Origin: Opitutia bacterium
Lineage (GTDB): Bacteria; Verrucomicrobiota; Verrucomicrobiia; Opitutales; UBA953
Direction: 5' to 3'
DNA: 64,000 bases
Assembly (NCBI GenBank): GCA_003569245.1
Contig: BGOM01000005.1
Coordinates: forward strand, 48,433-112,432
How positions within the stretch are numbered: position 1 is the stretch's first letter; every line of letters starts with the position of its first letter. Positions 28,184 to 37,341 of this stretch are shown in pieces. The translations under genes were made by a program, and so were the position numbers. The notes below the pieces were generated by a model. It was given only the letters and a program-made list of their open reading frames with translations, was not told the origin of the DNA and ran no database searches.

Positions 28184-29836
28184 TCAATCTCCTTTCGGCG
28201 CCCGGAGACGTACGGCGTTGAGGGGGTGCTGGTCGATGAGGGTCGGGTACCAGCCCGTGACCTCGGGGCGGATCAGGAACTTGTTCTTGTTGAAGGCCAC
28301 CGGCAGGATCGGGGCGCCCTCGACCAGGCGCTGCTCCGCCTGCTGGAAGTATTCGAAGCGCTTGGACGGGTCGGGCTCGCGCGCGGCCGCGCCGATGAGC
28401 CGGTCGTATTCGGGGTCGCTCCAGTTGCACTGGTTCAGCTCGTTCCCCGTGATGAACATCTCCAGGAAGGTATTCGGGTCGTTGTAATCGCCCGTCCAGG
28501 CCGAGCGCGCGAGCTGGTACTCCCCCTTGTGCAGGGAGCTAAGGTACACCTTCCACTCCTGGTTCTTGAGCTCGACCTCAATGCCGAGTTCGCGCCGCCA
28601 CGTCTCCTGGTAGACCTCGGCGGCCTTCTGGGAACCCTCGGACGTGTTGTAGAGGTATTCGAGCTTCGGCAGGCCCTTCCCGCCCGGGTAACCCGCGGCG
28701 GCCAGCAGACGCCGGGCTTCCGCGCGGTCCTCCTGCCAGCGGGCCCGGGCGATGAATCCGCCGGTGCCGGGCGGCGTGAGGTGCAGGGCGGGCGATTCCC
28801 CGGCGCGGAGCACCTTCTCCACGATCTGCTGGCGATCGATGACCATGCCCAGGGCGCGGCGCACGCGGACGTCGGCCAACGCCTTGCGGGCCGCCTCGTT
28901 CCCTTTGACGTCGCAGTTCACGCGGATGAAGGAGGTCGAGAGGTAGGGGTCCAGCCGGAGCTCCTTCGACCCGGCCTCGCGCAGCTTGACGACCTTGGGC
29001 GGGGGGACGGAGCCGGTGATGTGCAGCTCGCCGCCGCGGAAGGCGCGCTCCTCGGCGAAGAGCTCGGTGATCGCGCGGAACTCCACGGCCTGCAGGCCCA
29101 CGTTCGCGGCGTCCCAGTAGCCCGGGTTGCGCCGCACCACGATGCGCCGGGCGACCTCCCAGGTCTCGAGCGTGAAGGCGCCGTTGCCGACCAGCGCGCC
29201 CGGGCGCGTCCACGGGGTGTTGAGGGTGTCGATCTTCCCGAACTTGAGGATGGTGGGCGGGTGGACGGGCAACCAGCTGTGGTGGCAGATCAGGCCGAGG
29301 AAGTAGGGTACGGGATGGTCCAGCTCGATGACGAGCGTCCGGTCGTCGGGCGCGCGGAACCCGACCTGCGCGAAGTCCTTCAGCTTGCCTTCGTTGAAGG
29401 CCTTGGCGCCGCGGACACAGTGCAGCATCGAGGCGTATTCGGACCCGAAGGTCGGCAGGAGCATACGCTCGTAGCTGAACAGGAAGTCCCGCGCGGTCAC
29501 CGGATCGCCGTTGGACCAGCGCGCCGCGGGCCGGATCCGGAAGGTCCAGGTCCGGCCATCGGCCGAGTTCGTCCAGCTCTCCGCCGCGCCCGGGATCGGG
29601 CTCAGGTCGTCGGCCTTGTAGTTCACCAAGCCCTCGAAGAGGGAGTAGACGATGCGCGACTCCAGCAGGCCGGTGACTTCCTGGGGGTCGAGGCCGGACG
29701 GTTCCGCGGCATTGTTGATGATGAGGTAGCCTTCGCGCGCCCGCCGGGCGGCGGTGTCCTCCTTGGGTCCGCAACCGACCAGGGCCAGCGAGAGGCAGAG
29801 CAGGGCGGGCACGAGGCATCGCGGGGTTCGGCGCAT
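28184..29836 (-). CDS. oppA: Peptide ABC transporter substrate-binding lipoprotein (SBP family 5)
   Basis: Family 5 binding proteins capture oligopeptides for an ABC importer. The 550-residue protein has a lipoprotein signal with lipobox LVGC near residue 22. The family signature is YLIINNAAEPSGLDP, followed by SLFEGLVNYKADDLSPIPGAAESW, TFRIRPAARWSNGDPVTARDF and LRVNCDVKGNEAARKALADVRVRRALGMVI-type blocks. No permease or ATPase genes are adjacent; the genes downstream are a secreted protein, HPP and RidA. The gene symbol denotes family only. Confidence 0.88.
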   Translation of the reverse strand: MRRTPRCLVPALLCLSLALVGCGPKEDTAARRAREGYLIINNAAEPSGLDPQEVTGLLESRIVYSLFEGLVNYKADDLSPIPGAAESWTNSADGRTWTFRIRPAARWSNGDPVTARDFLFSYERMLLPTFGSEYASMLHCVRGAKAFNEGKLKDFAQVGFRAPDDRTLVIELDHPVPYFLGLICHHSWLPVHPPTILKFGKIDTLNTPWTRPGALVGNGAFTLETWEVARRIVVRRNPGYWDAANVGLQAVEFRAITELFAEERAFRGGELHITGSVPPPKVVKLREAGSKELRLDPYLSTSFIRVNCDVKGNEAARKALADVRVRRALGMVIDRQQIVEKVLRAGESPALHLTPPGTGGFIARARWQEDRAEARRLLAAAGYPGGKGLPKLEYLYNTSEGSQKAAEVYQETWRRELGIEVELKNQEWKVYLSSLHKGEYQLARSAWTGDYNDPNTFLEMFITGNELNQCNWSDPEYDRLIGAAAREPDPSKRFEYFQQAEQRLVEGAPILPVAFNKNKFLIRPEVTGWYPTLIDQHPLNAVRLRAPKGD

Positions 29837-29939
29837 GGGGCGAGATTAGGCGGGGCGGACGGCGGAGGGCAAGCGGTCCGTCGGGGTTCGCGGGCGTCTG
29901 CCGTCTTTACTCACCTCGGGGGCGGGTTAGAACGAACAC

Positions 29940-30476
29940 ATGCCCCGCCTCACGCGCCGCGACCTCGCCGTCGCCTCCCTCACCTTGGCCGTCGTCTTCG
30001 TCCTGCCCGGGGCCACGTCCTTCGCCCCGGTCAAACCGAAGCTCGAGCTCACGCCGTCCAAGAACGCCGCCCTGACCTCCGCCGCTTTCGACTGGGAGCA
30101 GCTGACGGTCAAGCCGACCAAGGTCGGCGCCGTCCGGAAGGTCTGCCAAGGGCCCACGCCGACCCTGGACGAACTGGAGATCCACATCACGACCCTGAAC
30201 AAAGGGGAGGCGGCCCATGCCCCGCATGCGCACGCCGACGAGGAACTGCTGATCGTCAAGGACGGCACGGTCGAGGCGCTCGTCAACGGCGCCTGGGTGA
30301 AGCTCGGGGCCGGCTCGATCATCTTCCAGGCCTCCTGCATCGAGCATGCCATCCGCAACGCCGGCGAAACGCCCGCGACGTACCATGTGATCAAGTGGAA
30401 CTCACCCGGTATGCTCAGGCAGCTGGCCGAAGCCAAGGCCGCCGCGAAGACGGCCACGGTGCCGGCCGCGAAGTAG
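29940..30476 (+). CDS. Exported cupin-domain protein
   Basis: The 178-residue protein begins with a twin-arginine-like signal (MPRLTRRDLAVASLTLAVVF) and carries one cupin barrel. Metal-binding residues are visible in HAPHAHADEELLIVKDG (three His and a Glu) and the second cupin motif ends with the His in CIEHAIRNAG. Cupins range from sugar isomerases to dioxygenases; the substrate is unknown. The C-terminus is Ala/Lys-rich. It is divergent from the peptide-binding lipoprotein and converges on the P-II gene. Confidence 0.82.
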   Translation: MPRLTRRDLAVASLTLAVVFVLPGATSFAPVKPKLELTPSKNAALTSAAFDWEQLTVKPTKVGAVRKVCQGPTPTLDELEIHITTLNKGEAAHAPHAHADEELLIVKDGTVEALVNGAWVKLGAGSIIFQASCIEHAIRNAGETPATYHVIKWNSPGMLRQLAEAKAAAKTATVPAAK

Positions 30477-30486
30477 GCGCCGGAGC

Positions 30487-30515
30487 AAAGAAAAGGGCGA
30501 CCCTGCGGGTCGCCC
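30487..30515 (-). terminator. Intrinsic terminator of the P-II gene
   Basis: A perfect nine-base stem, GGGCGACCC with GGGTCGCCC and a three-base loop (30495-30515), is followed on the minus strand by TTTTCTTTGC. It lies 22 bases past the glnB stop and just after the convergent cupin gene, where it could act weakly in the other direction too. Confidence 0.88.
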
Positions 30516-30537
30516 TCGGGAGGGATGGCGCTGAAAC

Positions 30538-30897
<360 letters not shown>

Positions 30898-30926
30898 TTA
30901 GGCGTTCGGTTGAGCAAGTCCACTTA

Positions 30927-30943
30927 TGCACCCCCCGTGCCAA
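30927..30943 (-). promoter_or_regulatory. Sigma-54 (RpoN) promoter of the P-II gene
   Basis: On the minus strand the sequence TTGGCACGGGGGGTGCA matches the sigma-54 consensus TTGGCACN5TTGCW. GG (-24) and GC (-12) are separated by exactly ten bases, the required spacing. Transcription would start near 30917, giving a leader of about 40 bases. Confidence 0.82.
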
Positions 30944-30966
30944 GTCGCTCGAGGGGGGGCGGATGC

Positions 30967-31617
30967 CTAGGATTGGCTATTTTTGAGCAAGAGTTCGTGC
31001 ACCTCGGCCAATTTTTCGGCAGATTTCAGTCCGGGGGCTGATTCCACCCCGCTATTCAGATCCAAGAAGGTCGCCCCCGCACGGACCGCCGCCACGACAT
31101 TGGCCGGGCCTAAGCCGCCGGCCAGGACCCAGGTATGGCGGGGATGGGCGGAAACGAGCCCTTTGAAGCGGTCCCAGTCACCGGTTTGCCCGGTGCCCCC
31201 GAAGGCGCCCTTGGCATGCGCATCGTGCACGAAGGTCCCGCTAAAAGTAAGCAGCTCGGGCGGGAAGGCTGCCCCAGGAGCTAGTTTCGGAGCCAACCAT
31301 AGCCGGTCTTTCCCGACGTCGCGCGCGAGGGCGCCGGGGTCGCAATCCTTGAGCAAGGGATCGAAGTGCGCTTGGACGATAGCGAAGCCCTCGGCGAGCA
31401 ACGCCCGGCACTCGGTCGGCGTCGGGTTGACCGTCACCGCCACCCGCGCGGCGGCGGGGATCTCGCGCAAGAGGGCGGGGCGGACGGTCGCGGGCACGCA
31501 GCGCGGCGATCCCGGCCACACGTTGACGCCGAGGAAGTCGGCCCCGTAGGCCCGGAGCATCGCGGCGTCGGCGGCGCGGGTGATCCCGCAGACCTTGATG
31601 GTGATCCCGCCGATCAT
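30967..31617 (-). CDS. trpF: Phosphoribosylanthranilate isomerase
   Basis: TrpF converts N-(5'-phosphoribosyl)anthranilate to CdRP in tryptophan synthesis. The 216-residue TIM-barrel protein starts IKVCGITRAADAAML (general-base Cys at residue 10) and has DFLGVNVWPGSPRCV, VQAHFD, HDAHAKGAFGGTGQTGDW and LAGGLGPANV, plus the terminal phosphate-binding FLDLNSGVESAPGLKS with the catalytic Asp. ATG 31617 overlaps the hemD stop as ATGA. Other trp genes are absent, so trpF sits in a haem operon. Confidence 0.93.
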   Translation of the reverse strand: MIGGITIKVCGITRAADAAMLRAYGADFLGVNVWPGSPRCVPATVRPALLREIPAAARVAVTVNPTPTECRALLAEGFAIVQAHFDPLLKDCDPGALARDVGKDRLWLAPKLAPGAAFPPELLTFSGTFVHDAHAKGAFGGTGQTGDWDRFKGLVSAHPRHTWVLAGGLGPANVVAAVRAGATFLDLNSGVESAPGLKSAEKLAEVHELLLKNSQS

Positions 31618-32399
31618 CCGAGCGCCTCGATGATCGCTTCGCGGATCGCCTTGGCCGTCGGGGCGGCGGCGGTGCCGGCGAGCGGGATGCCGGCGCGGCG
31701 CACCGCGTCGGCGGTCGTCGGTCCGACCGCGACGACCTTGGGCTGGCGCGCACCGACGTCCGGCCGCAGCGAGGCGGCCTGGTGCATGAACGATTCCACC
31801 GCGGAGGGGCTGGCGAAGACGATCACATCCGCGCCGCGGCGCCGGAACTCCGCCGCCTCCGGGGCTTCGGCGACGGATTTCTGGTCCGTCGAGTAGACTT
31901 TCAGGATGTCGACGATCGCGAGGCCCTCTTCCATCAGCAGGCGGGGCAGTTCGGTCCCGGCGAGGTTCCCCGTGGCGATGACCAGCTTCTGGTTCTCCAC
32001 GTTGTACTTCGTCATCAGTTCGCGACCCAGCGCGACCGCATCCGGCTGCGCCGCGACTAGGTCCGCGTCGAGGTGGTAGGCGCGGAGAGCCTTCTCGGTG
32101 GCCGGGCCGACGCAGGCGAAGCGCACGCCGCCGATCGAGCGGATGTCCGAGAAGCGCTGGAAGAAACGGTCGAAGAAGCCGCGGACCCCGTTGGCGCTCG
32201 TGAAGATGATCCAGTCGTACTCGCCCATGGTATCCAGGACGTCCGCGAGGATGTCCTCGTCCGGTTCGAACGAGATCTCGAGCAGGGGCAGCTCGATGAC
32301 GGCGGCGCCGGCGTCGGCCAGGGTGGACTTCCATTCGGCGCCCCGACCTTCGGGGCGGGTGAGGACGACCAGACGGTCACGGAGGGGAAGCTTGCTCAT
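31614..32399 (-). CDS. hemD: Uroporphyrinogen-III synthase
   Basis: HemD closes hydroxymethylbilane to uroporphyrinogen III with ring-D inversion. The 261-residue protein has the bilobed HemD pattern: LRDRLVVLTRPEGRGAEW at the start, DWIIFTSANGVRGFFDR, FACVGPATEKALR, a linker, ADVIVFASPSAVESFM and VVAVGPTTADAVRRAG at the end. Sequence conservation in this family is low, but the order with hemC upstream (4-base overlap ATGA) and these blocks make it firm. Confidence 0.93.
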   Translation of the reverse strand: MSKLPLRDRLVVLTRPEGRGAEWKSTLADAGAAVIELPLLEISFEPDEDILADVLDTMGEYDWIIFTSANGVRGFFDRFFQRFSDIRSIGGVRFACVGPATEKALRAYHLDADLVAAQPDAVALGRELMTKYNVENQKLVIATGNLAGTELPRLLMEEGLAIVDILKVYSTDQKSVAEAPEAAEFRRRGADVIVFASPSAVESFMHQAASLRPDVGARQPKVVAVGPTTADAVRRAGIPLAGTAAAPTAKAIREAIIEALG

Positions 32400-33253
32400 G
32401 GGCGGAGGCGGAGGTCGCGGAGGATGCGGTCGGCGAGAGCGTCGGCGGCCGGGAGGTCGGTGGCGGGGAAGTCGACGTCCCGGCGGCCGAAGTCATCGCG
32501 GAAGAGGTGTACGCGTCCGTCGGTGTGGTGGCACGCGAAGGCCGTGTGGCAGCCTTCGCCGAGCTTGGCGAGGAAGAGGCGTTCGACCGTCACCGCGAAC
32601 GTGGTGCGGGCGCAACCCGCGGCCGCGAAACGGATCGATTCACCCGCGCGGCACTGCAGGGCCACGGCGCCCTGGCCGGCGGCAGGCACCATGCGCGCGA
32701 GGCCGACGCGTTCGAAGGCGAGGCCTTCCCAGGAGGTGATGCCAAGCCGGTCGAGGCCGGAGGCCGCGAGGTAGGAGGCGTCGGCGTCGCCTTGGGCCAG
32801 TTTTTTGAGCCGGGTGTCCACGTTGCCGCGCAGCTCGGTCCACTCGGCGTCCGGGAAAGTCAGGCGACCTTGCGCCCGGCGGCGCGGGCTACCCGTCGCG
32901 ATACGCCGCGGCACGGTCACATCGGCGCGGCGAACCAGCACATCGCGGGCGTCCTGGCGGGGCAGGCAGGCGGCGATCTCCAGGCCCGCGGGCATCTCCG
33001 TCGGCAGGTCCTTGGAACTATGCACCGCGAGGTCGGCTTCGCCGCGGAGCAAAGCCTGCTCCAGCTCGGCGGTGAACAGGCCTTTGCCGCCTTGCTTCTC
33101 CAGCGACCAGGCGGCCTGTCGGTCGCCGGTCGTGGTCAGGATGCGGACCTCGGTCGTCACGCCCAGCGCGGCTTCGAGCCGGGCGGCGGCGTCGCGCGTC
33201 TGCTGCAGGGCCAGCGGGCTCCCGCGGGTCACGAGGATGAGCGGAGCGGCCAT
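32396..33253 (-). CDS. hemC: Hydroxymethylbilane synthase (porphobilinogen deaminase)
   Basis: HemC links four porphobilinogens into hydroxymethylbilane on a dipyrromethane cofactor. The 285-residue protein has LVTRGSPLALQQT, the catalytic-Asp block ADLAVHSSKDLPTEMP, RIATGSPRRRAQ and RGNVDTRLKKL. The cofactor-binding Cys is at 235 in GEGCHTAFA. It is somewhat shorter than E. coli HemC (313) at the C-terminus. It follows a small membrane protein by 1 base and overlaps hemD. Confidence 0.95.
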   Translation of the reverse strand: MAAPLILVTRGSPLALQQTRDAAARLEAALGVTTEVRILTTTGDRQAAWSLEKQGGKGLFTAELEQALLRGEADLAVHSSKDLPTEMPAGLEIAACLPRQDARDVLVRRADVTVPRRIATGSPRRRAQGRLTFPDAEWTELRGNVDTRLKKLAQGDADASYLAASGLDRLGITSWEGLAFERVGLARMVPAAGQGAVALQCRAGESIRFAAAGCARTTFAVTVERLFLAKLGEGCHTAFACHHTDGRVHLFRDDFGRRDVDFPATDLPAADALADRILRDLRLRP

Positions 33254-33254
33254 G

Positions 33255-33641
33255 TCAGAAGCGGATGGCCCCGCTTTTCAAGAGGTGGAGTACGCCCCAC
33301 GCGGCGATCGTGGCGAGGTTGAGCGCGGCCAGGATGGTCGCGGCGATCCGGGAGACATCCCACGGACGACCCTTTCCGGCCAGCCAAGCGGCGCCGGCCC
33401 CGCAGACGCAGCCGGGGAGCCCTAAGGCGAGGGCGGCGAACACCTTGCGGTCAAAGGGGTCCGGGAGGGCGCCGACGTAGACTTGGCCGCCTTGCACGGT
33501 CAGCCAGATCCCCGTGACCAGGGTCAGGGCGGCGACGAACAGGCCGAACCCTTGCAGGAAGCGGAAGGCTCGGTCGGACGATGCGCGGGGGGCGGACACC
33601 TCCCCAGCAAAACGCCGCCCGGCCCGACTTCCAAGTTTCAA
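33255..33641 (-). CDS. Small hypothetical membrane protein upstream of hemC
   Basis: This 128-residue protein has three likely membrane helices (about 32-50, 68-88, 100-120) and no named motif. TTG 33641 is taken as the start because it overlaps the corrected stop of the sterol desaturase gene as TTGA, the same coupling seen elsewhere in this operon. A GTG at 33599 is the alternative. The position immediately before hemC suggests, without proof, a role near tetrapyrrole or membrane metabolism. Confidence 0.6.
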   Translation of the reverse strand: MKLGSRAGRRFAGEVSAPRASSDRAFRFLQGFGLFVAALTLVTGIWLTVQGGQVYVGALPDPFDRKVFAALALGLPGCVCGAGAAWLAGKGRPWDVSRIAATILAALNLATIAAWGVLHLLKSGAIRF

Positions 33642-34491
33642 CTTTCCGGCGGCCCGGATTTCTCGGGGGTCGGCGCACGTTCCGGGCCTTCGCCAAAACC
33701 GATCGAGGTCGGTTTGAACGGGTGCTTGAGCAACCCGATCACGCTGTGTTCCACCGGTTCATGGATGCCGAAATCCTGGGGCGGCGGTCCTTCGGCAGGT
33801 AGTGCGTACCGAACAGGATGTCCCAGAGCGGGAGGAAACTGGCGAAGTTCTTGTCGATGGCGGCGGGATCCTTCGAGTGGTGCCAGCGGTGATAGACCGG
33901 CGAGGCGATGACATGGCGGAACGGACCCCAATCCCAATCGACATCGGCGTGGCCGAGCAGCGCGAAGACCCCGAGGGCGGGACCGGCGATGGCGGCGGCC
34001 ACGGGGTCGAAGCCCAGCAGGATGAACGGGAAGACGAGCAGCGCGTTCGCGACGACGTCGTTCACCGGGTGCGCACGCACGCCGCTCAACCAGTCGAGCT
34101 GCTCGGAACTGTGGTGCACCGCATGGAAGCGCCAGAGCCGCTTGCCGTGGAACCAGCGGTGGATCCAGTAGAGCAGGAAGTCGCCCAGCAGGAAGGCCAG
34201 GGCGAACTGCGGCCAGCGGGGCAGCTGGCCGATCGGGCCGAAGCCCCGGTACTGGCCGGCCTTCAGTTCCGCGAGCGGGATGATGCCGGTCGGCACCAGT
34301 ACCAGGAAACCGAGGATGCTGATGATGACGAAGTTGAGCGGGTTCGACAGCAGCGCGTTGGCCACGCCGCTGAAGACATCGGTCCAGACCTGCGGACGCC
34401 ACCAAGGGCGTTCCTGCTTGTTGCCGAAGAGGTGCTCGATCATCCAGAACAGCGTCACCAGGAACGCCACGGTGAAGAGGTAGCCGGCCAT
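33638..34491 (-). CDS. Sterol desaturase / fatty acid hydroxylase family protein (frameshifted near 3' end)
   Basis: Members are di-iron membrane enzymes that hydroxylate or desaturate lipids. Histidine clusters are visible: HRWFH (111-115), HAVHHSSE (123-), and YHRWHHSKD, with membrane helices at both ends. The unbroken frame stops at 33739, soon after FGTHYLPKDRRP. One extra base in the G run at 33778-33781 would restore the family's usual QDFGIHEPV continuation and give a 284-residue protein ending at 33638. That stop overlaps the next gene's TTG as TTGA, which supports the correction. It is third in the DUF2975-XRE operon. Confidence 0.85.
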
Positions 34492-34496
34492 GGGCT

Positions 34497-34736
34497 TCAG
34501 GCTTCCGGGTGATCCGCGAGCAGCGGCGGGGTCGAGGCGTCGAACTCAAGGAGTTCGCCCGGCTGACAGTCCAGCGCGCGGCAGATGGCCTCGAGCGTGG
34601 AGAAGCGGATGGCCTTGGCCTTGCCGGTCTTGAGCACCGAGAGGTTGGCCAGGGTGATGCCGACCTTGTCGGACAGCTCGGTCAGGGTCATCTTGCGTCG
34701 CGCGAGGGCGACATCGAGTCGGATGATGAGGGCCAT
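34497..34736 (-). CDS. XRE/Cro-CI family helix-turn-helix regulator
   Basis: This 79-residue protein is a single HTH_XRE domain: LDVALARRKMTLTELSDKVGI, then TLANLSVLKTGKAKAIRF (recognition helix region) and STLEAICRALDCQPGELLEF. Regulators of this Cro-like type regularly pair with DUF2975 membrane proteins, as here with 5 bases between stop and start. It probably controls its own operon (inference). Confidence 0.9.
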   Translation of the reverse strand: MALIIRLDVALARRKMTLTELSDKVGITLANLSVLKTGKAKAIRFSTLEAICRALDCQPGELLEFDASTPPLLADHPEA

Positions 34737-34741
34737 GACGT

Positions 34742-35344
34742 TCAGATGACGAGGGCCTGCTCGGCCTGGAGGGCGAGGGCTTGCTGGAGGTTCCAGCCGA
34801 GGATGAGGAGCAGGAGGCCGGTGATGATCACGCCCACGTTCAAGCCCAGCCCGCCGACGATCAGCAGCGTGATGCCGAGGCGCCGGAGCGTGCGGGCATT
34901 GTCCGCGGTGATGACCTGTCCGTCGGCGAACGCGGCGAACAACTGTCGCAGCAGCCAGACGAAACCGAGGACCAACACGCCGAGGAGGCCGGCGACGGCG
35001 ACCGTGCCGCCGCGCTTGGACGGCAGGTCCACGAGGGCTTGGTATTTGTTCGCCTCCGCCTGGTGGTAGGCGAGGGTCATCAGCTCCTCCGGCTGGCGCT
35101 GGAGGAATTCGGCCAGCTTGGCCGGCTCGCGCTTGAACCCGGCGATCTGCTCCTGTCGATCCGGGGTCAGGTTGAGCTTCACGATCGCCTCGGGCTGGGT
35201 GGCCACGGCGCCGAGGAACCAGAGCAGCAGAAGCGTTCCGCCGAGGAGGAGGGTGGTGCAGAGCACCCGGCCGATCTTGCCGGCCAGTCGGATGCGTCGG
35301 TCGATGAGGGAGGGCGTGGTGGAGGGGGTCTCGGGTGTGCTCAT
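34742..35344 (-). CDS. DUF2975 membrane protein
   Basis: DUF2975 proteins are four-helix membrane proteins almost always encoded beside an XRE regulator; their function is unknown. The 200-residue protein has helices at about 26-48, 115-135, 150-168 and 170-190. The family block is LFAAFADGQVITADNARTLRRLG. A good sigma-70 promoter lies 14 bases before the ATG. It is the first gene of an apparent seven-gene operon reaching trpF. Confidence 0.85.
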   Translation of the reverse strand: MSTPETPSTTPSLIDRRIRLAGKIGRVLCTTLLLGGTLLLLWFLGAVATQPEAIVKLNLTPDRQEQIAGFKREPAKLAEFLQRQPEELMTLAYHQAEANKYQALVDLPSKRGGTVAVAGLLGVLVLGFVWLLRQLFAAFADGQVITADNARTLRRLGITLLIVGGLGLNVGVIITGLLLLILGWNLQQALALQAEQALVI

Positions 35345-35357
35345 AATCAGGTTTTCC

Positions 35358-35387
35358 CTTATAAACCTAGGAATAGTCGTAGGTCAA
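35358..35387 (-). promoter_or_regulatory. Sigma-70 promoter for the DUF2975-XRE-...-hemCD-trpF operon
   Basis: On the minus strand TTGACC and TATAAG are 18 bases apart. The -10 ends 13 bases before the DUF2975 ATG, so the leader is very short and has no Shine-Dalgarno sequence. Confidence 0.65.
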
Positions 35388-35431
35388 TGCTTATTTATTG
35401 ATAAACAATAAAAGTTTAACGCCAAAAACAT

Positions 35432-35456
35432 AAAAAGCCGAGGAGGGCCTCGGCTT
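35432..35456 (-). terminator. Intrinsic terminator of the DUF485-symporter operon
   Basis: AAGCCGAGG and CCTCGGCTT (35435-35456) form a nine-base stem with a four-base loop. On the minus strand it is followed by TTTTTATG and more T-rich sequence. It lies inside the uninterrupted reading frame of the symporter gene, suggesting that the true stop is before it. Confidence 0.85.
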
Positions 35457-35479
35457 GCAGGGAGAGGCCGACCTCGGTC

Positions 35480-37340
35480 TCAGTGCCCGCCCAAGCCCCT
35501 CGTGCTCCTTGATGTACTCCTGCTTGAGGCCGAGGGCCTCGGGCGCGTGGAGCACGAGCATCTTCATGCGGATGTCCGCCGGGATGCTGGCCGCGGTGGC
35601 CTTCGAGACGATGACCATCAGGCCGATCGAAAGCGGCACGGCCCAGATGGCCGGCTGCTCGCAGAGGATCCGGGCGAGCGGGTGGGCGACCCAATGGTCG
35701 GCGATGGCCTTGGCGAGCGGGTGGTCGGACCAGTAGGCGGCCAGCTCCGCGGCGTCGGTGAGTTTCTTCGCCTTGGCGACGGCGACGTCGGAGATCGAGG
35801 TCAGCGAGATCGAAGCCAGCGCGCTGAGGCCGCCGACGAGCATGCCGGTGGCCGCGCCGCGCATGGTCATGCCGCGCCACCAGACGCTCATGAAGAGCAG
35901 CGGGAAGTAGCTGGCGGCGGCGATGGCGAAGGCCTGGCCGACCATGAAGTTGATCTCGAGCGCCTCGACCTGCGAGCCGAGGCCGACGGCCACGAGGCCG
36001 ACGATGAGGGCCGACCACTTGAAGGCCTTCAGCCGCTGTTCCGGCGAGGAGGCCGGCCGGAGCATGCGGCCGTAGATGTCGTGCGCGAGGGCGCTGGACA
36101 TCGAGACGAGCAGGCCGGAGAAGGTGGACATGAACGCCGCGAAGGCGCCGGCGCAGGTGATGCCCGAGAGGATGGAGCCGAGGAGCGCGTGGTCGCGGCC
36201 GGCCAGCAGGGTCGGCAGTTCGAGCACGACCTTGTCCGTGCCCTTGGCGCCGACGGCGTCGTAGAGCTCGGGCGTGAGGGAGCGGCCGATGACGCCGTAG
36301 ACGGGCGGGAAGACGTAGAAGACGCCGATGAGGATCATCACCCACATCGTCGTACGCTTGGCGGCGACGCCGTCGGGGTTCGTGTAGAAGCGGACCAGGA
36401 TGTGCGGGAGGCCGGCGGTGCCGCAGACCAACGCGATGATCAGCGAGTAGGTGTAGAGCAGCGAGTAGGGCTTCTTGTTCGCCTCGAGCGCGCTCTTCTC
36501 CTCCGGGGTCTTCGCCGCCGCGATGGAGGCGTCGACGGCCTTGGTGGTGAGCTTGCCGAACGGGGCGATCCAGGCCTCATCCTTCGGGGCCTTGGCGGGC
36601 AGGGCCTTGCGCTCGATGCCCGGCAGCGTGGTCGCCGTGGTTTCCTGGGCCGTCTTGTTGGTCGCGAGGTGCGATTGGTAATGGCCGACGACCGAGGCCA
36701 GGACGAAGATCGGCAGGGTGATGGCGAAGACCTTGAGCCAGTATTGGAAGGCCTGCACCAGGGTGATGCCCTTCATGCCGCCGAGCGAGACGTTGAGGGT
36801 GATGACCGCGCCCACGACCACGACGCCGGCCCAGTAGGGCAGGCCGGGGAAGATGTAGGCGAGCGTCGTGCCGGCGCCCTTCATCTGCGGCATGGTGTAG
36901 AAGAAGCCGATGAAGAGCACGAAACAGACCGCGATCTTGCGGAACACCGGCGAGTCGTAGCGACCTTCGGCGAAGTCCGGGATGGTGTAGGCGCCGAAGC
37001 GGCGGAGCGGCCCCGCGATGAAGAGCAGCAGGAACAGGTAGCCGCAGGCGTAGCAGACCGGGTACCAGAGGGCGTCGTAGCCCGTGGCCATGACCATGCC
37101 CGCCACGCCCATGAAGGAGGCGGCGGAGAGGTATTCGCCCGAGATGGCGGAGGCGTTCCAGCCGACGGAGACCGAGCGGCCCGCGACGAAGAAGTCGCCG
37201 GCGCTCTTCGACTTGCCGGCGGTCCAGAAACCCATGCCGACGGTCACGACGACCGTGATCAGCGAGAAGAAGGCGATCCAGGGGTCGATGCCTTTGGCGG
37301 CCGGTTCGGCGGCGGCGAGGCAAGCGAGGAGGGCGTTCAT
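35480..37340 (-). CDS. actP: Sodium:solute symporter, cation/acetate symporter-like
   Basis: This SSS-family transporter most likely imports acetate or a similar short acid with Na+. There are about 13 membrane helices; recognisable parts are GRSVSVGWNASAISGEYLSAASFMGVAGM and AYTIPDFAEGRY near the start, and GTAGLPHILVRFYTNPD and AFAAFMSTFSGLLVSMSSALAHD in the middle. The open frame runs on to 35391 (649 codons) through the terminator. A TGA at 35480-35482, two bases out of frame, would end the protein as expected, so a small indel near 35483-35500 is suspected. Its partner DUF485 precedes it by 1 base. Confidence 0.85.
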
Positions 37341-37341
37341 G

